Below, piece by piece: positions 18,783-27,662 of a DNA stretch of 64,000 nt. A program made the translations under genes and the position numbers. The notes under the pieces were generated by a model. It had not been told where the DNA came from and made no database searches. It was given only the letters and a program-made list of their open reading frames with translations. This stretch comes from Streptomyces candidus (GTDB lineage Bacteria > Actinomycetota > Actinomycetes > Streptomycetales > Streptomycetaceae). How positions within the stretch are numbered: position 1 is the first letter of the stretch; every line of letters starts with the position of its first letter. The DNA lies in assembly GCF_014207445.1 (NCBI RefSeq), contig NZ_JACHEM010000001.1, forward strand, positions 186,001-250,000. The letters are read 5' to 3'.

Positions 18783-20312
18783 TCATCCCATCTCGTGCCG
18801 GCGGCGCTCGATGGCGTCGCGCAGCACCTTGCGGTCGTCGAAGGGGCGTACCACTCCGGCGATGTCCTGGCCCTGTTCGTGGCCCTTGCCCGCCACGAGG
18901 ACGGTGTCGCCGGTCTTCGCGCGGGCGACTGCCTCGGCGATGGCGGCGGCCCGGTCCTCGAAGACGGCGACGTCGCCGCGCTCGTGCGCGGGCACCTCGG
19001 CGGCGCCCGCGAGCATGGTGGCGAGGATGGCGAGGGGGTCTTCGGAGCGCGGGTTGTCCGAGGTCAGTACGGCGGTGTCGGCGAGCCGTGCGGCTGCCGC
19101 TCCCATGGGTCCGCGCTTCTGTTGGTCGCGGTCGCCACCGCAGCCGAGCACGATGTGGATGTCGCCCTCGGTGACCTTGCGCAGGGCGCGCAGGACCGAC
19201 TCGACGGCGTCCGTCTTGTGGGCGTAGTCGACGACGGCGAGGTAGTCCTGGCCCGCGTCGACGCGCTCCAGGCGGCCCGGCACGCCGGGGACGGCGGCGA
19301 TGCCGTCGGCGGCGGTCTGCGGGTCGTACCCGGCGGCGGCGAGGGTGACGATCGCGGCGAGAGTGTTGGCGACGTTGAACGGGCCGGGCAGCGGGGCGGT
19401 CGCACGGATGTGCTCGCCGTGGGGGCCGAGCGCGGTGAACGTGCTGGACTGCGGGCCGACTTCGACCTTCTCCGCACGCCAGTCGGCGTCCGGGTGGCCC
19501 TCGGCGGAGAACGTGATGACGGGGACGCCGGCCTCGGTGACCAGGCGGCGGCCGTACGCGTCGTCGACGTTGAGGACGCCGAGCCGGGACCGCTCCGGGG
19601 TGAAGAGCATCGCCTTCGCCTGGAAGTAGTCCTCCATGTCGGAGTGGAACTCCATGTGCTCGGGGCTCAGGTTGTTGAAGACGGCGACGTCGAAGACGCA
19701 GGCGTCGACCCGGCCTAGCACCAGGGCGTGGCTGGAAACCTCCATGGCGACCGAGGTGACGCCCCGTTCGCGCATGACGGCGAACAGGGCCTGGAGGTCG
19801 GTGGCCTCGGGCGTGGTCCGTTCGGACTTGATCCGCTCGTCGCCGATCCGCATCTCGACCGTGCCGATGAGCCCGGGGAGGTCGCCGGCCGCCTTGAGAC
19901 CGCCTTCGACGAGGTACGCCGTGGTGGTCTTGCCGGAGGTTCCGGTGATGCCGATCTGGAGCAGGTCGCGGCCGGGGTTGCCGTAGATGTCGGCGGCGAG
20001 CTGGCCCATGTGGGAGCGCGGGTTGTCGACGGCGAGGACGGGCAGCCCGGTGGCGGCGGCGCGTGCGGCGCCCGTGAGGTCGGTGAGGACCGCGGCGGCG
20101 CCGAGTTCGGCGGCCTGCGAGGCGAAGTCCGCGCCGTGGAGGCGGGCGCCCGGCAGGGCCGCGTAGATGTCGCCGGGGCGCACCGCGCGGGAGTCGTGGG
20201 TGATTCCGGTGGTCTCTCCAGGTCCTGGGGACTCGATGCCCAGCCGTTCGGCCAGCTCCCCGAGGGTCGTCGGGCGGACCCGGTCCGGCCTGGGCGCCCC
20301 GGGGTAGTTCAC
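18783..20312 (-). CDS. murE: UDP-MurNAc-L-Ala-D-Glu:diaminopimelate ligase MurE
   Basis: MurE adds the third stem-peptide residue. The DNPR specificity motif (TSDNPRSEDP) indicates diaminopimelate, which in Streptomyces is the LL isomer. Other motifs are ITHDSRAVRPGDIYAAL, GITGTSGKTTTAYLVEGGL and MEVSSHALVLGRV. I chose GTG 20312 (NYPGAPRPDRVRP) because AAGGA lies seven bases upstream. In-frame GTG 20357 and the open frame to 20480 are alternatives with poorer ribosome sites. About 509 aa from this start. It is separated from ftsI by a roughly 200-base gap with a perfect palindrome, so it may have its own promoter. Confidence 0.94.
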   Translation of the reverse strand: MNYPGAPRPDRVRPTTLGELAERLGIESPGPGETTGITHDSRAVRPGDIYAALPGARLHGADFASQAAELGAAAVLTDLTGAARAAATGLPVLAVDNPRSHMGQLAADIYGNPGRDLLQIGITGTSGKTTTAYLVEGGLKAAGDLPGLIGTVEMRIGDERIKSERTTPEATDLQALFAVMRERGVTSVAMEVSSHALVLGRVDACVFDVAVFNNLSPEHMEFHSDMEDYFQAKAMLFTPERSRLGVLNVDDAYGRRLVTEAGVPVITFSAEGHPDADWRAEKVEVGPQSSTFTALGPHGEHIRATAPLPGPFNVANTLAAIVTLAAAGYDPQTAADGIAAVPGVPGRLERVDAGQDYLAVVDYAHKTDAVESVLRALRKVTEGDIHIVLGCGGDRDQQKRGPMGAAAARLADTAVLTSDNPRSEDPLAILATMLAGAAEVPAHERGDVAVFEDRAAAIAEAVARAKTGDTVLVAGKGHEQGQDIAGVVRPFDDRKVLRDAIERRRHEMG

Positions 20313-20526
20313 CGGGGCGTCCTTCTGGGTGGTTTGGGACTGATCAGCGTGTGGCACGGCGGTGAGCGTACCCGGCGCGACGGGGTCCGGGCGAAAGCAG
20401 GGGGCCCGTGCAACCCGTTTTCCGCGGTCGTTGGTGAGGGTTGTCACTGAGGGTTTCCGGTTCGCACTGTGGGTTTCCACGGAGGGCCGGATTTGTCGGT
20501 TTCGTTCCGGATGTTTTCGGCCAGTC

Positions 20527-20554
20527 CCCCGGGCCGGTGCGCACCGGCCCGGGG
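20527..20554 (-). terminator. Perfect 28-bp palindrome just after ftsI
   Basis: CCCCGGGCCGGTGC and its exact complement GCACCGGCCCGGGG abut with no spacer, beginning 5 bases past the ftsI stop. As RNA it would fold with a small terminal loop. It could terminate or attenuate transcription, or protect a processed end, between ftsI and murE. There is no U-tract after it. Confidence 0.6.
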
Positions 20555-20559
20555 CCCGG

Positions 20560-22554
20560 TCAGCTTCCCGGGTCGAAGGAGACCGGCAGGTGCGGGGGCG
20601 TGCCGCCGGTCGGGGCGACCTGGAGGGACTTCAGGGCGAACTCCATGACCTGCTTGTGGACCGGGCCGCAGATCTGGCCGCCGAAGTAGCTGCCCCTGGT
20701 GGGGTTCTGGATGGCGCAGTAGACGGTGATGCGGGGCTTGTCGGCGGGGGCGAAGCCGGCGAAGGAGGCGGTGTAGCCCTTGTACCGGCCGGTCCGCGGG
20801 TCCACCCGGTTGGACGTACCGGTCTTGCCGCCGACGCGGTAGCCGGGGATGCGCGCCTTGGTGCCGGTGCCCTCCTCGTCGTCGACCACGGACTCCAGCA
20901 TCTGCGCGAGGGTCCTGGCGGTCTGTTCGCTGACCACGCGGGTCTTCTTGGGGGCGGGGGCGGGGGTGAAGCGGCCGTCCGGCCCCTTCGTGCCCCGTAC
21001 CAGGGTCGGCTCGATCCGCACTCCCCCGTTGGCGATGGTCGAGTAGACGGAGGCCGCCTGCATCGCGTTGACGGACAGGCCCTGGCCGAACGGGATCGTG
21101 TACTGCTGCGAGGTGGACCACTTGTCCGGCGCGGCCAGGATGCCGGAGGTCTCGCCGGGGAAGCCGAGTCCGCTGCGGCGGCCGATGCCGAACTTCGTCA
21201 GGTACGAGTGGAGGACCCGGTTCGCCTCGCCCTGGGTGGCGCCGAGTTCTCCGGTGGCCAGGATGGTGCCGATGTTGGAGGACTTGGCGAGGACGCCGTT
21301 GAGGGTCAGGTACCAGGTCGGGTGGTCTACGTCGTCCTTGAAGAGGCGGTCGCCCCGCTTGAGGCGGTTGGGGACGACGACGTGGGTGGCGGGGGTCGCC
21401 TTCTTCTCCTCCAGCACGGCCGCCAGGGACATGATCTTGGAGGTGGAGCCCGGCTCGTACGCGTCCTGCAGGGCGGCGTTGCCCATGGCGGCGGAGTTGG
21501 CCTGGGAGAGGTCGTTGGGGTCGAAGCCCGGGGCGTTGGCCATGGCGAGGACCTCGTGGGTACGGGTGTCCTGCACGATGACGTACCCGCGGTCCGCGTG
21601 GGACTTCTCGACCTGCGCCTCGATCGCGCTCTGCGCCGCCCATTGGATGTCGCGGTCGATGGTCAGTTCGATGTCGGAGCCGGGCACCGCGGGGGTCTCG
21701 TCGGCTCCCGCGGTGGGGACGCGGCGGCCGTTCGCCTGGGCGAAGGTGATCTCGCCGTCCCGGCCCGCGAGTTCCTCGTTCAGCTGGACCTCCAGGCCGC
21801 CGGCGCCCTTGCCCTCGGCGTTGACGTAGCCCAGTATCCCGGCGGCCAGGTCGCCGTTGGGGTAGACGCGGGCGCTGCTGGGCTCCTGGAGGATGCCGCC
21901 GAGGAGGTTGGCCGCGGAGTCCTGCTTGCGGCGGTTCGCGGCGGCCGCCTTGTCCCCGTACACGCTCTTGAGGTCCTTGATCTGCTTCCAGACCTGCGGG
22001 GTCTGACGGCGTGCCAGGACGACGTAGCGCGACTTGGGCATGGCGAGCTTCTTCGCCAGTACGGCGGGGGTGGTGTCGAGGATCGGGGCGAGGAGGTCCG
22101 CGGCCTGCTGCGGGGCGTCGGGGAGCTTGCTCTGCTCGGGGGTGAACAGGTACGGGTCGGCGGTGATGTCGTGCGCGGCGACGCTGGCGGCGAGCGCGAT
22201 GCCGGTGCGGTCGGTGATCTCGCCGCGCACGGCGGCCAGGGTGTGCCTGGCCTGCCGCTGCCGCTCGGCCTTGTCGGTGTACGTGGCCGCGTCGACGGCC
22301 TGCACCTGGAACAGCCGTACGACGAAGGCCAGCATCACCAGCGTCAGCCCCAGGCTGACCAGGCGCAGCCGGGGCTTGGGACTGCCGAGCCGCAGCTGCT
22401 TGGGCCTGGCGGCGGACCGGGGACCCGCCTTCGCGGCCGGCCGGGCGGCGGGCCTGCGGGCGGCGGGGGCGGGCCTGCGGCCTGCGGGCCGGCCGGGGGC
22501 GGGGACCCGCCGGCGCGGCACGTCGTCTTGCGGAGGTCCAGCCTTCGGGGGCAC
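20560..22554 (-). CDS. ftsI: Class B penicillin-binding protein FtsI (PBP3-like transpeptidase)
   Basis: This is the septal DD-transpeptidase. The N-terminal 60 residues are a cytoplasmic Pro/Arg/Ala-rich tail. A membrane segment follows (LVSLGLTLVMLAFVVRLFQV). The PBP dimerisation domain starts at VRGEITDRTGIALAAS. The transpeptidase motifs are all present: GSTSKI with the active serine near residue 370, SSN (LAKSSNIGTI), and KTG (VGGKTGTSNRV). Length is 664 aa. The start is GTG 22554, four bases after the ftsL stop, with AGGTGA upstream. In Streptomyces ftsI is needed for efficient sporulation septation rather than for viability. Confidence 0.95.
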   Translation of the reverse strand: MPPKAGPPQDDVPRRRVPAPGRPAGRRPAPAARRPAARPAAKAGPRSAARPKQLRLGSPKPRLRLVSLGLTLVMLAFVVRLFQVQAVDAATYTDKAERQRQARHTLAAVRGEITDRTGIALAASVAAHDITADPYLFTPEQSKLPDAPQQAADLLAPILDTTPAVLAKKLAMPKSRYVVLARRQTPQVWKQIKDLKSVYGDKAAAANRRKQDSAANLLGGILQEPSSARVYPNGDLAAGILGYVNAEGKGAGGLEVQLNEELAGRDGEITFAQANGRRVPTAGADETPAVPGSDIELTIDRDIQWAAQSAIEAQVEKSHADRGYVIVQDTRTHEVLAMANAPGFDPNDLSQANSAAMGNAALQDAYEPGSTSKIMSLAAVLEEKKATPATHVVVPNRLKRGDRLFKDDVDHPTWYLTLNGVLAKSSNIGTILATGELGATQGEANRVLHSYLTKFGIGRRSGLGFPGETSGILAAPDKWSTSQQYTIPFGQGLSVNAMQAASVYSTIANGGVRIEPTLVRGTKGPDGRFTPAPAPKKTRVVSEQTARTLAQMLESVVDDEEGTGTKARIPGYRVGGKTGTSNRVDPRTGRYKGYTASFAGFAPADKPRITVYCAIQNPTRGSYFGGQICGPVHKQVMEFALKSLQVAPTGGTPPHLPVSFDPGS

Positions 22555-22558
22555 TGCG

Positions 22559-23158
22559 TCACCTGCCGGAGGTCGTCGGGGGCTGCTGCGCGGGCGTCGG
22601 GGCGGTGGTACTGGCGTTCCCCGGCGGCTCGGCGGGCGGCGGGCTCGTGGCGGGCGGGATCGAGGAGGTCGTGGCGGGCGGGCCCGCGGGGGCCGTGGCG
22701 GGCGGGCCGGCGGGCGGCGGGGCCGGGAGGGCGTCCTGTGCGGCGGCCGGGGCTCCCTGCGGGCGTACGGGTTCGGGGGCCGGCTCCGGCGGGGGCGCCT
22801 CGCTCGGCGTGCCCCGTACCCTGCCGTCGGGGTCGAGGAAGGCCGGGGAGCCGCCGGGCACCATGCCCAGTTCGCGGGCCCTGCGCTCCAGGGCGCCGGG
22901 TGCCGAGCGGTCGTCGACGTCGCGCTGGAGCTGCTGTTCCTCGTCGGTGAGCTCGGTGGTCTGCTTCTTGAGGTCGTTCAGCCTGAACGAACCCTCGTTG
23001 AGTGCCGAGTTCAGCATGAGCAGACTGATCAGCCCGCCGCCGAGCAGCACCACGACCAGCAGCACGAAGGGCGTGCGGGCCGCCTGGTTGGGGCCCGACG
23101 GCAACAGCCGGGAAAGCCGCGCGGCCCTCCCCCTCAACTGCTCGGCCGGTCCGCTCAC
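22559..23158 (-). CDS. ftsL: FtsL-like septum formation protein with a long Pro-rich tail
   Basis: A 199-residue bitopic protein. The N-terminal cytoplasmic 28 residues lead into one membrane segment ([20 protein letters not shown]), then a periplasmic leucine-zipper-like coil ([20 protein letters not shown] through [20 protein letters not shown]). The last 85 or so residues are a Pro/Ala/Glu-rich extracellular tail. FtsL partners DivIC/FtsB and FtsQ to activate FtsW-FtsI. The GTG start at 23158 overlaps the rsmH stop (GTGA). The order rsmH-ftsL-ftsI supports the call despite weak sequence conservation in this family. Confidence 0.9.
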   Translation of the reverse strand: MSGPAEQLRGRAARLSRLLPSGPNQAARTPFVLLVVVLLGGGLISLLMLNSALNEGSFRLNDLKKQTTELTDEEQQLQRDVDDRSAPGALERRARELGMVPGGSPAFLDPDGRVRGTPSEAPPPEPAPEPVRPQGAPAAAQDALPAPPPAGPPATAPAGPPATTSSIPPATSPPPAEPPGNASTTAPTPAQQPPTTSGR

Positions 23159-24114
23159 TCGGTTCCTTCCTCCCGGATGCGCTGGGCGCCGCGCAGCCGG
23201 GCGGGCGCCGCCCGGCGGTTCTCGGCGACCTCTTCCTCGGTGGGCAGTTCGGCGCCGCGCGTGAGCAGCTTCAGGCGGGGCTGGTAGCGCTCGGGCACCA
23301 CGGGCAGGCCCGGCGGCGCGGTGTTGGCCGCGCCCGCGGCGAAGACCTGCTTGACGATGCGGTCCTCCAGCGACTGGTACGACATGACCACGACCCGGCC
23401 GCCGACGCGCACGGCCCGCACGGCCGCCGGGATGGCGGCCTCCACGCTGTCCAGTTCGCCGTTGACCTCGATGCGCAGCGCCTGGAAGGTGCGCTTGGCG
23501 GGGTTGCCGCCGGTGCGCTTGGCGGCCTGCGGCAGCGAGTCGCGGATCAGCTCGACCAGGCGGGCGCTGTTGCTGAAGGGCTCCTTGGCGCGTTCGCGCA
23601 CGACGGCCGAGACGATCCGCTTGGCCTGCTTCTCCTCGCCGTACTGGCGCAGGATGCGGACCAGTTCGCCCGGTGCGTAGGTGTTGAGGACCTCGGCGGC
23701 GCTCATGCCGACGCTCTGGTCCATGCGCATGTCGAGCGGGGCGTCCTGGGCGTAGGCGAAACCCCGGTCGGCCTCGTCGAGCTGCATCGAGGAGACCCCG
23801 AGGTCGAACAGGACGCCGTGCACGCGCGGCGTGTCGAGCCGCTCCAGTACGTCGGGCAGTTCGTCGTACACCGCGTGCACCAGGGTGGCCCGGTCGCCGA
23901 AGGGTGCGAGGCGCTCGCCGGAGAGGCGCAGCGCCTCCTTGTCCCGGTCGAGGCCGATCAGGCGGACCCCGGGGAACTGGGTGAGGAGGGCCTCGCTGTG
24001 GCCGCCGAGCCCCAGGGTGCAGTCGACGACGACCGCTCCGGGCTCGGCGATGGCCGGAGCCAGCATGTCCAGGCACCGCTGGAGCATCACCGGGACGTGT
24101 CGGGTCTGGCTCAT
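23155..24114 (-). CDS. rsmH: 16S rRNA m4C1402 methyltransferase RsmH (MraW)
   Basis: RsmH methylates N4 of C1402 in 16S rRNA using SAM, and it is the first gene of this dcw cluster. The N-terminus [16 protein letters not shown] is the family hallmark. The SAM site is [46 protein letters not shown] and [18 protein letters not shown] are further conserved blocks. I chose ATG 24114 (MSQTRHV); upstream in-frame sequence lies in the promoter region. Length 319 aa. No mraZ precedes it, which is usual in Streptomyces. Confidence 0.95.
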   Translation of the reverse strand: MSQTRHVPVMLQRCLDMLAPAIAEPGAVVVDCTLGLGGHSEALLTQFPGVRLIGLDRDKEALRLSGERLAPFGDRATLVHAVYDELPDVLERLDTPRVHGVLFDLGVSSMQLDEADRGFAYAQDAPLDMRMDQSVGMSAAEVLNTYAPGELVRILRQYGEEKQAKRIVSAVVRERAKEPFSNSARLVELIRDSLPQAAKRTGGNPAKRTFQALRIEVNGELDSVEAAIPAAVRAVRVGGRVVVMSYQSLEDRIVKQVFAAGAANTAPPGLPVVPERYQPRLKLLTRGAELPTEEEVAENRRAAPARLRGAQRIREEGTE

Positions 24115-24202
24115 GCGCCCTCTCGAAACAGGAGCGCGCGACTCGATCGTCTGCGCGTACCGCCGCGCGCGGGGGGAACTGCTGGATTTCGTACAACGCG
24201 TC

Positions 24203-24230
24203 ACTTTAGTCCACGGGTCCCCGCGGTCAA
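24203..24230 (-). promoter_or_regulatory. Likely housekeeping promoter of the dcw cluster
   Basis: Reading the minus strand, TTGACC (24230-24225) and TAAAGT (24208-24203) are separated by 16 bases. This is close to the sigma-HrdB consensus. Transcription would start near 24196, giving an 80-base leader before the rsmH ATG. It is the best-looking -35/-10 pair noticed in the window. The rest of the 302-base gap 24115-24416 shows no gene; its right end holds the start region of the divergent carbonic anhydrase gene. Confidence 0.6.
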
Positions 24231-24403
24231 TCAACGGCCGACGTGCCGCGTGCCGTTCCCGTCACCCGGGGCGGGGGCCGGCTTCTCACCCGGAAGAGGG
24301 AAGGCGATCCACCCCTTGAGAAGGTCCTGTGCGTTAGCTCACAGCAGGTCCGGTTGGCGATCATTTTCCCGGCCCCCGGCAGGCCCCGGGCCGCGGCGGC
24401 CAT

Positions 24404-24416
24404 TACCGTCGTAGCC
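24404..24416 (+). promoter_or_regulatory. Possible -10 element for a leaderless carbonic anhydrase mRNA
   Basis: TACCGT (24404-24409) is followed by exactly 7 bases and then the ATG at 24417. No Shine-Dalgarno is visible. This spacing would place the transcription start on the A of ATG. No good -35 is seen. Confidence 0.4.
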
Positions 24417-24950
24417 ATGTCGACTTCCGCATCCTTCTCCGACGATTCCGTCGACCCGTCCGTCATCGACCGTCTCGTCGCAGCCAATGAGCGGTACGCC
24501 GCCGGCTTCGAGGACCCGGGAATGGACGCGCGCCCGGTGCTGCGCGTCGCCGTGGTCGCCTGCATGGACGCCCGCCTCGATCTGCACGACGCGCTCGGTC
24601 TGGAACTGGGCGACTGCCACACCATCCGCAACGCGGGCGGTGTGGTGACCGACGACGTGATCCGCTCGCTCACCATCAGCCAGCGGGCGCTCGGCACCCG
24701 CAGCGTCCTGCTCATCCACCACACCACCTGCGGCCTGGAGTCCCTGACCGAGGACTTCCGGCACGAACTGGAGGACGAGGTGGGCCAGCGTCCGTCCTGG
24801 GCCGTCGAGGCGTTCCGGGACGTGGACCAGGACGTCCGGCAGTCGATGCAGCGGGTGCGCACGTCCCCCTTCCTGCTGCACACCGATGATGTCCGCGGCT
24901 TCGTCTTCGACGTCACGAAGGGACTCCTGCGGGAGATCGACCCGGCCTGA
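24417..24950 (+). CDS. Beta-class carbonic anhydrase
   Basis: A zinc enzyme interconverting CO2 and bicarbonate in the cytoplasm. The zinc-ligand motif is VVACMDARLDLHDALGLELG (Cys and Asp-Arg dyad) near residues 43-62; the second ligands are HHTTCGLE around residues 102-109. RNAGGVVTDDVIRSL is also conserved. At 177 aa it is a short beta-CA. I chose ATG 24417 because homology begins just after it. It is divergently placed from rsmH and stands alone; a role supplying bicarbonate to carboxylases is inference. Confidence 0.93.
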   Translation: MSTSASFSDDSVDPSVIDRLVAANERYAAGFEDPGMDARPVLRVAVVACMDARLDLHDALGLELGDCHTIRNAGGVVTDDVIRSLTISQRALGTRSVLLIHHTTCGLESLTEDFRHELEDEVGQRPSWAVEAFRDVDQDVRQSMQRVRTSPFLLHTDDVRGFVFDVTKGLLREIDPA

Positions 24951-25153
24951 TTCACCACCTGATCGCGCACAAAAAAGCCCCAAGTCCGGCATTTCGCACT
25001 CACTTGTCCACAGGCGAGTGACACGAAGCGCTCACGCCAACAAGAATGCCTACGTGACATCCGGCCGGGAACCCTCCGGCCGGGCTGTCCGTGTTCAGGT
25101 GTGGGCCGCTCGCGTCGTCGTGACGCCGGCCCGTAGGGGCCGAGGAGGGCCGG

Positions 25154-26170
25154 GTGACGACCTATGACGATCGAGCGAGCCTTACGGATCTGACCACCAC
25201 GGCGGAGCGCGTCCGCACGTCGGTGGAGGCCGTGATCGAGGGCAAGCCGGAGGTCGTACGGCTTTCGCTGACGGTGCTCCTCGCCGAGGGGCATCTGCTC
25301 ATCGAGGACGTGCCGGGCGTCGGCAAGACGATGCTGGCGAAGGCCCTGGCGAGATCCATCGACTGTTCGGTGCGGCGCATCCAGTTCACGCCGGACCTGC
25401 TGCCGTCGGACATCACCGGTGTGTCGATCTACGACCAGCAGCGGCGCGACTTCGAGTTCAAGCCGGGTGCGATCTTCGCGCAGATCGTGATCGGCGACGA
25501 GATCAACCGCGCCTCACCCAAGACCCAGTCCGCGCTCCTGGAGTCCATGGAGGAGCGGCAGGTGACCATCGACGGGCAGACGTACGAACTGCCCAACCCG
25601 TTCATGGTGGTCGCCACCCAGAACCCGGTCGAGATGGAGGGCACCTACCCGCTGCCGGAGGCCCAGCGCGACCGCTTCATGGCGCGCGTCTCCATCGGGT
25701 ACCCCTCCCCCGAGGCGGAATTGCAGATGCTGGACGTGCACGGCGGCGTCTCGCCGCTGGACGACCTCCAGCCGGTGGCGCACGCGCACGACATCGTGAA
25801 ACTGATCGACGCGGTGCGCACCGTGCACGTGGCGGAGGCGGTACGGCGCTACGCGGTCGAACTGGTCGGCGCCACCCGCACCCACCCCGACCTGCGCCTG
25901 GGCGCCTCTCCCCGGGCCACCCTGCATCTGCTGCGGGCGGCGAAGGCCTCCGCCGCGCTCGGCGGCCGGGACTACGCGCTGCCTGACGACGTACAGGCCC
26001 TGGCGGTGGCCGTGCTCGCGCACCGGCTGCTGCCGACCGCACAGGCCCAGTTGAACCGGCGCACGGCCGAGCAGGTCGTCACGGAGATCCTCCAGCGGAC
26101 CCCGGTGCCGACCAGCGGGCCCGTGGCCGCTCCGCCGTACAACGGCTCGCCCGGCGTCCGGCCGCTGTGA
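25154..26170 (+). CDS. MoxR-type AAA+ ATPase
   Basis: A 338-aa AAA+ ATPase of the MoxR family. Walker A is EDVPGVGKTMLAKALARSID near residue 54; Walker B is IVIGDEINRASPKTQSALLE near residue 118. MEERQVTIDGQTYELPNPFM and VATQNPVEMEGTYPLPEAQ are typical. The C-terminal lid ends around residue 310. MoxR proteins act as chaperones, often for VWA or DUF58 partners, and the next gene encodes a DUF58 protein. The GTG 25154 start has GAGGAGGG upstream, and its stop overlaps the next start. Confidence 0.94.
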   Translation: MTTYDDRASLTDLTTTAERVRTSVEAVIEGKPEVVRLSLTVLLAEGHLLIEDVPGVGKTMLAKALARSIDCSVRRIQFTPDLLPSDITGVSIYDQQRRDFEFKPGAIFAQIVIGDEINRASPKTQSALLESMEERQVTIDGQTYELPNPFMVVATQNPVEMEGTYPLPEAQRDRFMARVSIGYPSPEAELQMLDVHGGVSPLDDLQPVAHAHDIVKLIDAVRTVHVAEAVRRYAVELVGATRTHPDLRLGASPRATLHLLRAAKASAALGGRDYALPDDVQALAVAVLAHRLLPTAQAQLNRRTAEQVVTEILQRTPVPTSGPVAAPPYNGSPGVRPL

Positions 26171-27558
26171 TGCCGGCCGCGGGGCCCGAGGCCGTACCCG
26201 GGGAGAGGGGCGGGGTACGGGCGGCGCTGTCCGGGCTGACCACGCGCGGCCGGTCCTTCCTGGCGGCCGGACTCGCCGCGGCCGGCTGCGCGTACGTTCT
26301 GGGCCAGGGCGACCTGCTCCGGGTGGGGCTGCTCCTGGCGGTACTGCCGCTGATGTGCGTGCTGGTGCTGTACCGCACCCGCTACCGGGTCGCGGGCAGC
26401 CGCCGGCTGACGCCCGCACGGGTGCCCGCCGGGTCCGAGGCGCGGGTGCACCTGCGGATGGACAACGTGTCGCGGCTGCCCACCGGGCTCCTGATGCTCC
26501 AGGACCGGGTGCCGTACGTGCTGGGGCCGCGCCCCCGCTTCGTACTGGACAAGGTGGAGGCGGGCGGCCGGCGCGAGGTGTCCTACCGGGTGCGCTCAGA
26601 CCTGCGCGGGCGGTATCCGCTGGGACCCCTGCAACTGCGGCTGACCGACCCGTTCGGGATGTGCGAGCTGAGCCGGTCCTTCAGCGCGTACGACACGCTG
26701 ACGGTGATCCCCCGGGTGGTGGCCCTGCCTCCGGTGCGGCTGAGTGGCGAGGCCAACGGGTACGGCGACGGGCGGCTGCGGTCACTGGCGCTGGCCGGCG
26801 AGGACGACATCATTCCGCGCGGCTACCGGCACGGCGACGACCTGCGCCGGGTGCACTGGCGCTCCACCGCCCGCTACGGCGAACTGATGGTGCGCCGCGA
26901 GGAGCAGCCGCAACGGGCCCGCTGCACGGTCCTGCTGGACACCCGTCGGGAGGCGTACGCGGGCGCGGGCCCCGACTCGGCCTTCGAGTGGGCGGTGTCG
27001 GGGGCGGCGTCCGCGCTGGTGCACATGCTCGAACGGGGGTTTTCCGTACGCCTGTTGACGGACACGGGCACTTCCGTGCCGGGCGACGGCGGAGGCGGAT
27101 TCACCGGTTCCACCCAGGAGTCGGCCGACTCGGCGGGGCTGATGATGGACACCCTCGCAGTCGTCGGGCACTCCGAGGGCGGCGGGCTCTCGCCTGCGTA
27201 CGACGTCCTGCGGGGCGGCAACGAGGGCCTGCTGCTCGCCTTCTTCGGCGACCTGGACGACACGCAGGCGGCCGTGGCCGCCCAGATGCGGCAGCGCAGC
27301 GGCGGGGCCGTCGCCTTCGTCGCGGACAGTGCGCTGTGGACCGCCGAACAAGGCCCCGCCGAGGCATTGCGGGAGCAGGCGGAGGAGCGGTTGCGGCTGC
27401 TGCGTGACGCGGGCTGGACGGCCGTCCCGGTGGGGCCGGGGGCGCCCCTGCCGGACCTGTGGCGGCAGGCCGAGGCGCAGCGCAACGGCGGCGCCGACAC
27501 CAGGAGCATGAAGACGGGGACATCGGGGATGTCGGGGATCTCGGGGGGCTGGTCGTGA
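26167..27558 (+). CDS. DUF58 domain protein, MoxR partner
   Basis: A 463-aa protein with two hydrophobic segments near the N-terminus (about residues 30-70: SFLAAGLAAAGCAYVLGQGD, then LLLAVLPLMCVLVLY). The DUF58 core follows, marked by PLGPLQLRLTDPFGMCELSR, RSLALAGEDDIIPRGYRHGD and DDLRRVHWRSTARYGELMVR. DUF58 proteins have a VWA-like fold and are nearly always encoded beside moxR. The GTG at 26167 and the ATG at 26170 both overlap the moxR stop. The C-terminal residues are Gly/Ser/Met-rich. The function is unknown; an envelope-linked role is suggested by the transglutaminase gene that follows. Confidence 0.92.
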   Translation: MMPAAGPEAVPGERGGVRAALSGLTTRGRSFLAAGLAAAGCAYVLGQGDLLRVGLLLAVLPLMCVLVLYRTRYRVAGSRRLTPARVPAGSEARVHLRMDNVSRLPTGLLMLQDRVPYVLGPRPRFVLDKVEAGGRREVSYRVRSDLRGRYPLGPLQLRLTDPFGMCELSRSFSAYDTLTVIPRVVALPPVRLSGEANGYGDGRLRSLALAGEDDIIPRGYRHGDDLRRVHWRSTARYGELMVRREEQPQRARCTVLLDTRREAYAGAGPDSAFEWAVSGAASALVHMLERGFSVRLLTDTGTSVPGDGGGGFTGSTQESADSAGLMMDTLAVVGHSEGGGLSPAYDVLRGGNEGLLLAFFGDLDDTQAAVAAQMRQRSGGAVAFVADSALWTAEQGPAEALREQAEERLRLLRDAGWTAVPVGPGAPLPDLWRQAEAQRNGGADTRSMKTGTSGMSGISGGWS

Positions 27559-27662
27559 CCGAGGCACTGGCCGGGGGCGCGGACCCGTTCGCGCGGACTC
27601 GTCCCATCGGCAGAGGGTTGGCCGCCGGGCGCCGGCCCGTCACGGGCGGAGGGACGTCATGA
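27555..27662 (+). CDS. Possible 35-codon coupling ORF between DUF58 and transglutaminase genes
   Basis: A GTG at 27555 overlaps the DUF58 stop (GTGA). Its frame stays open until a TGA at 27660-27662 that overlaps the next ATG (ATGA). It would encode VTEALAGGADPFARTRPIGR and 15 more residues. Both overlaps are of the kind used for translational coupling in this operon. It may be a real small protein, a coupling device, or coincidence; the peptide has no recognisable motif. Confidence 0.25.
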   Translation: MTEALAGGADPFARTRPIGRGLAAGRRPVTGGGTS

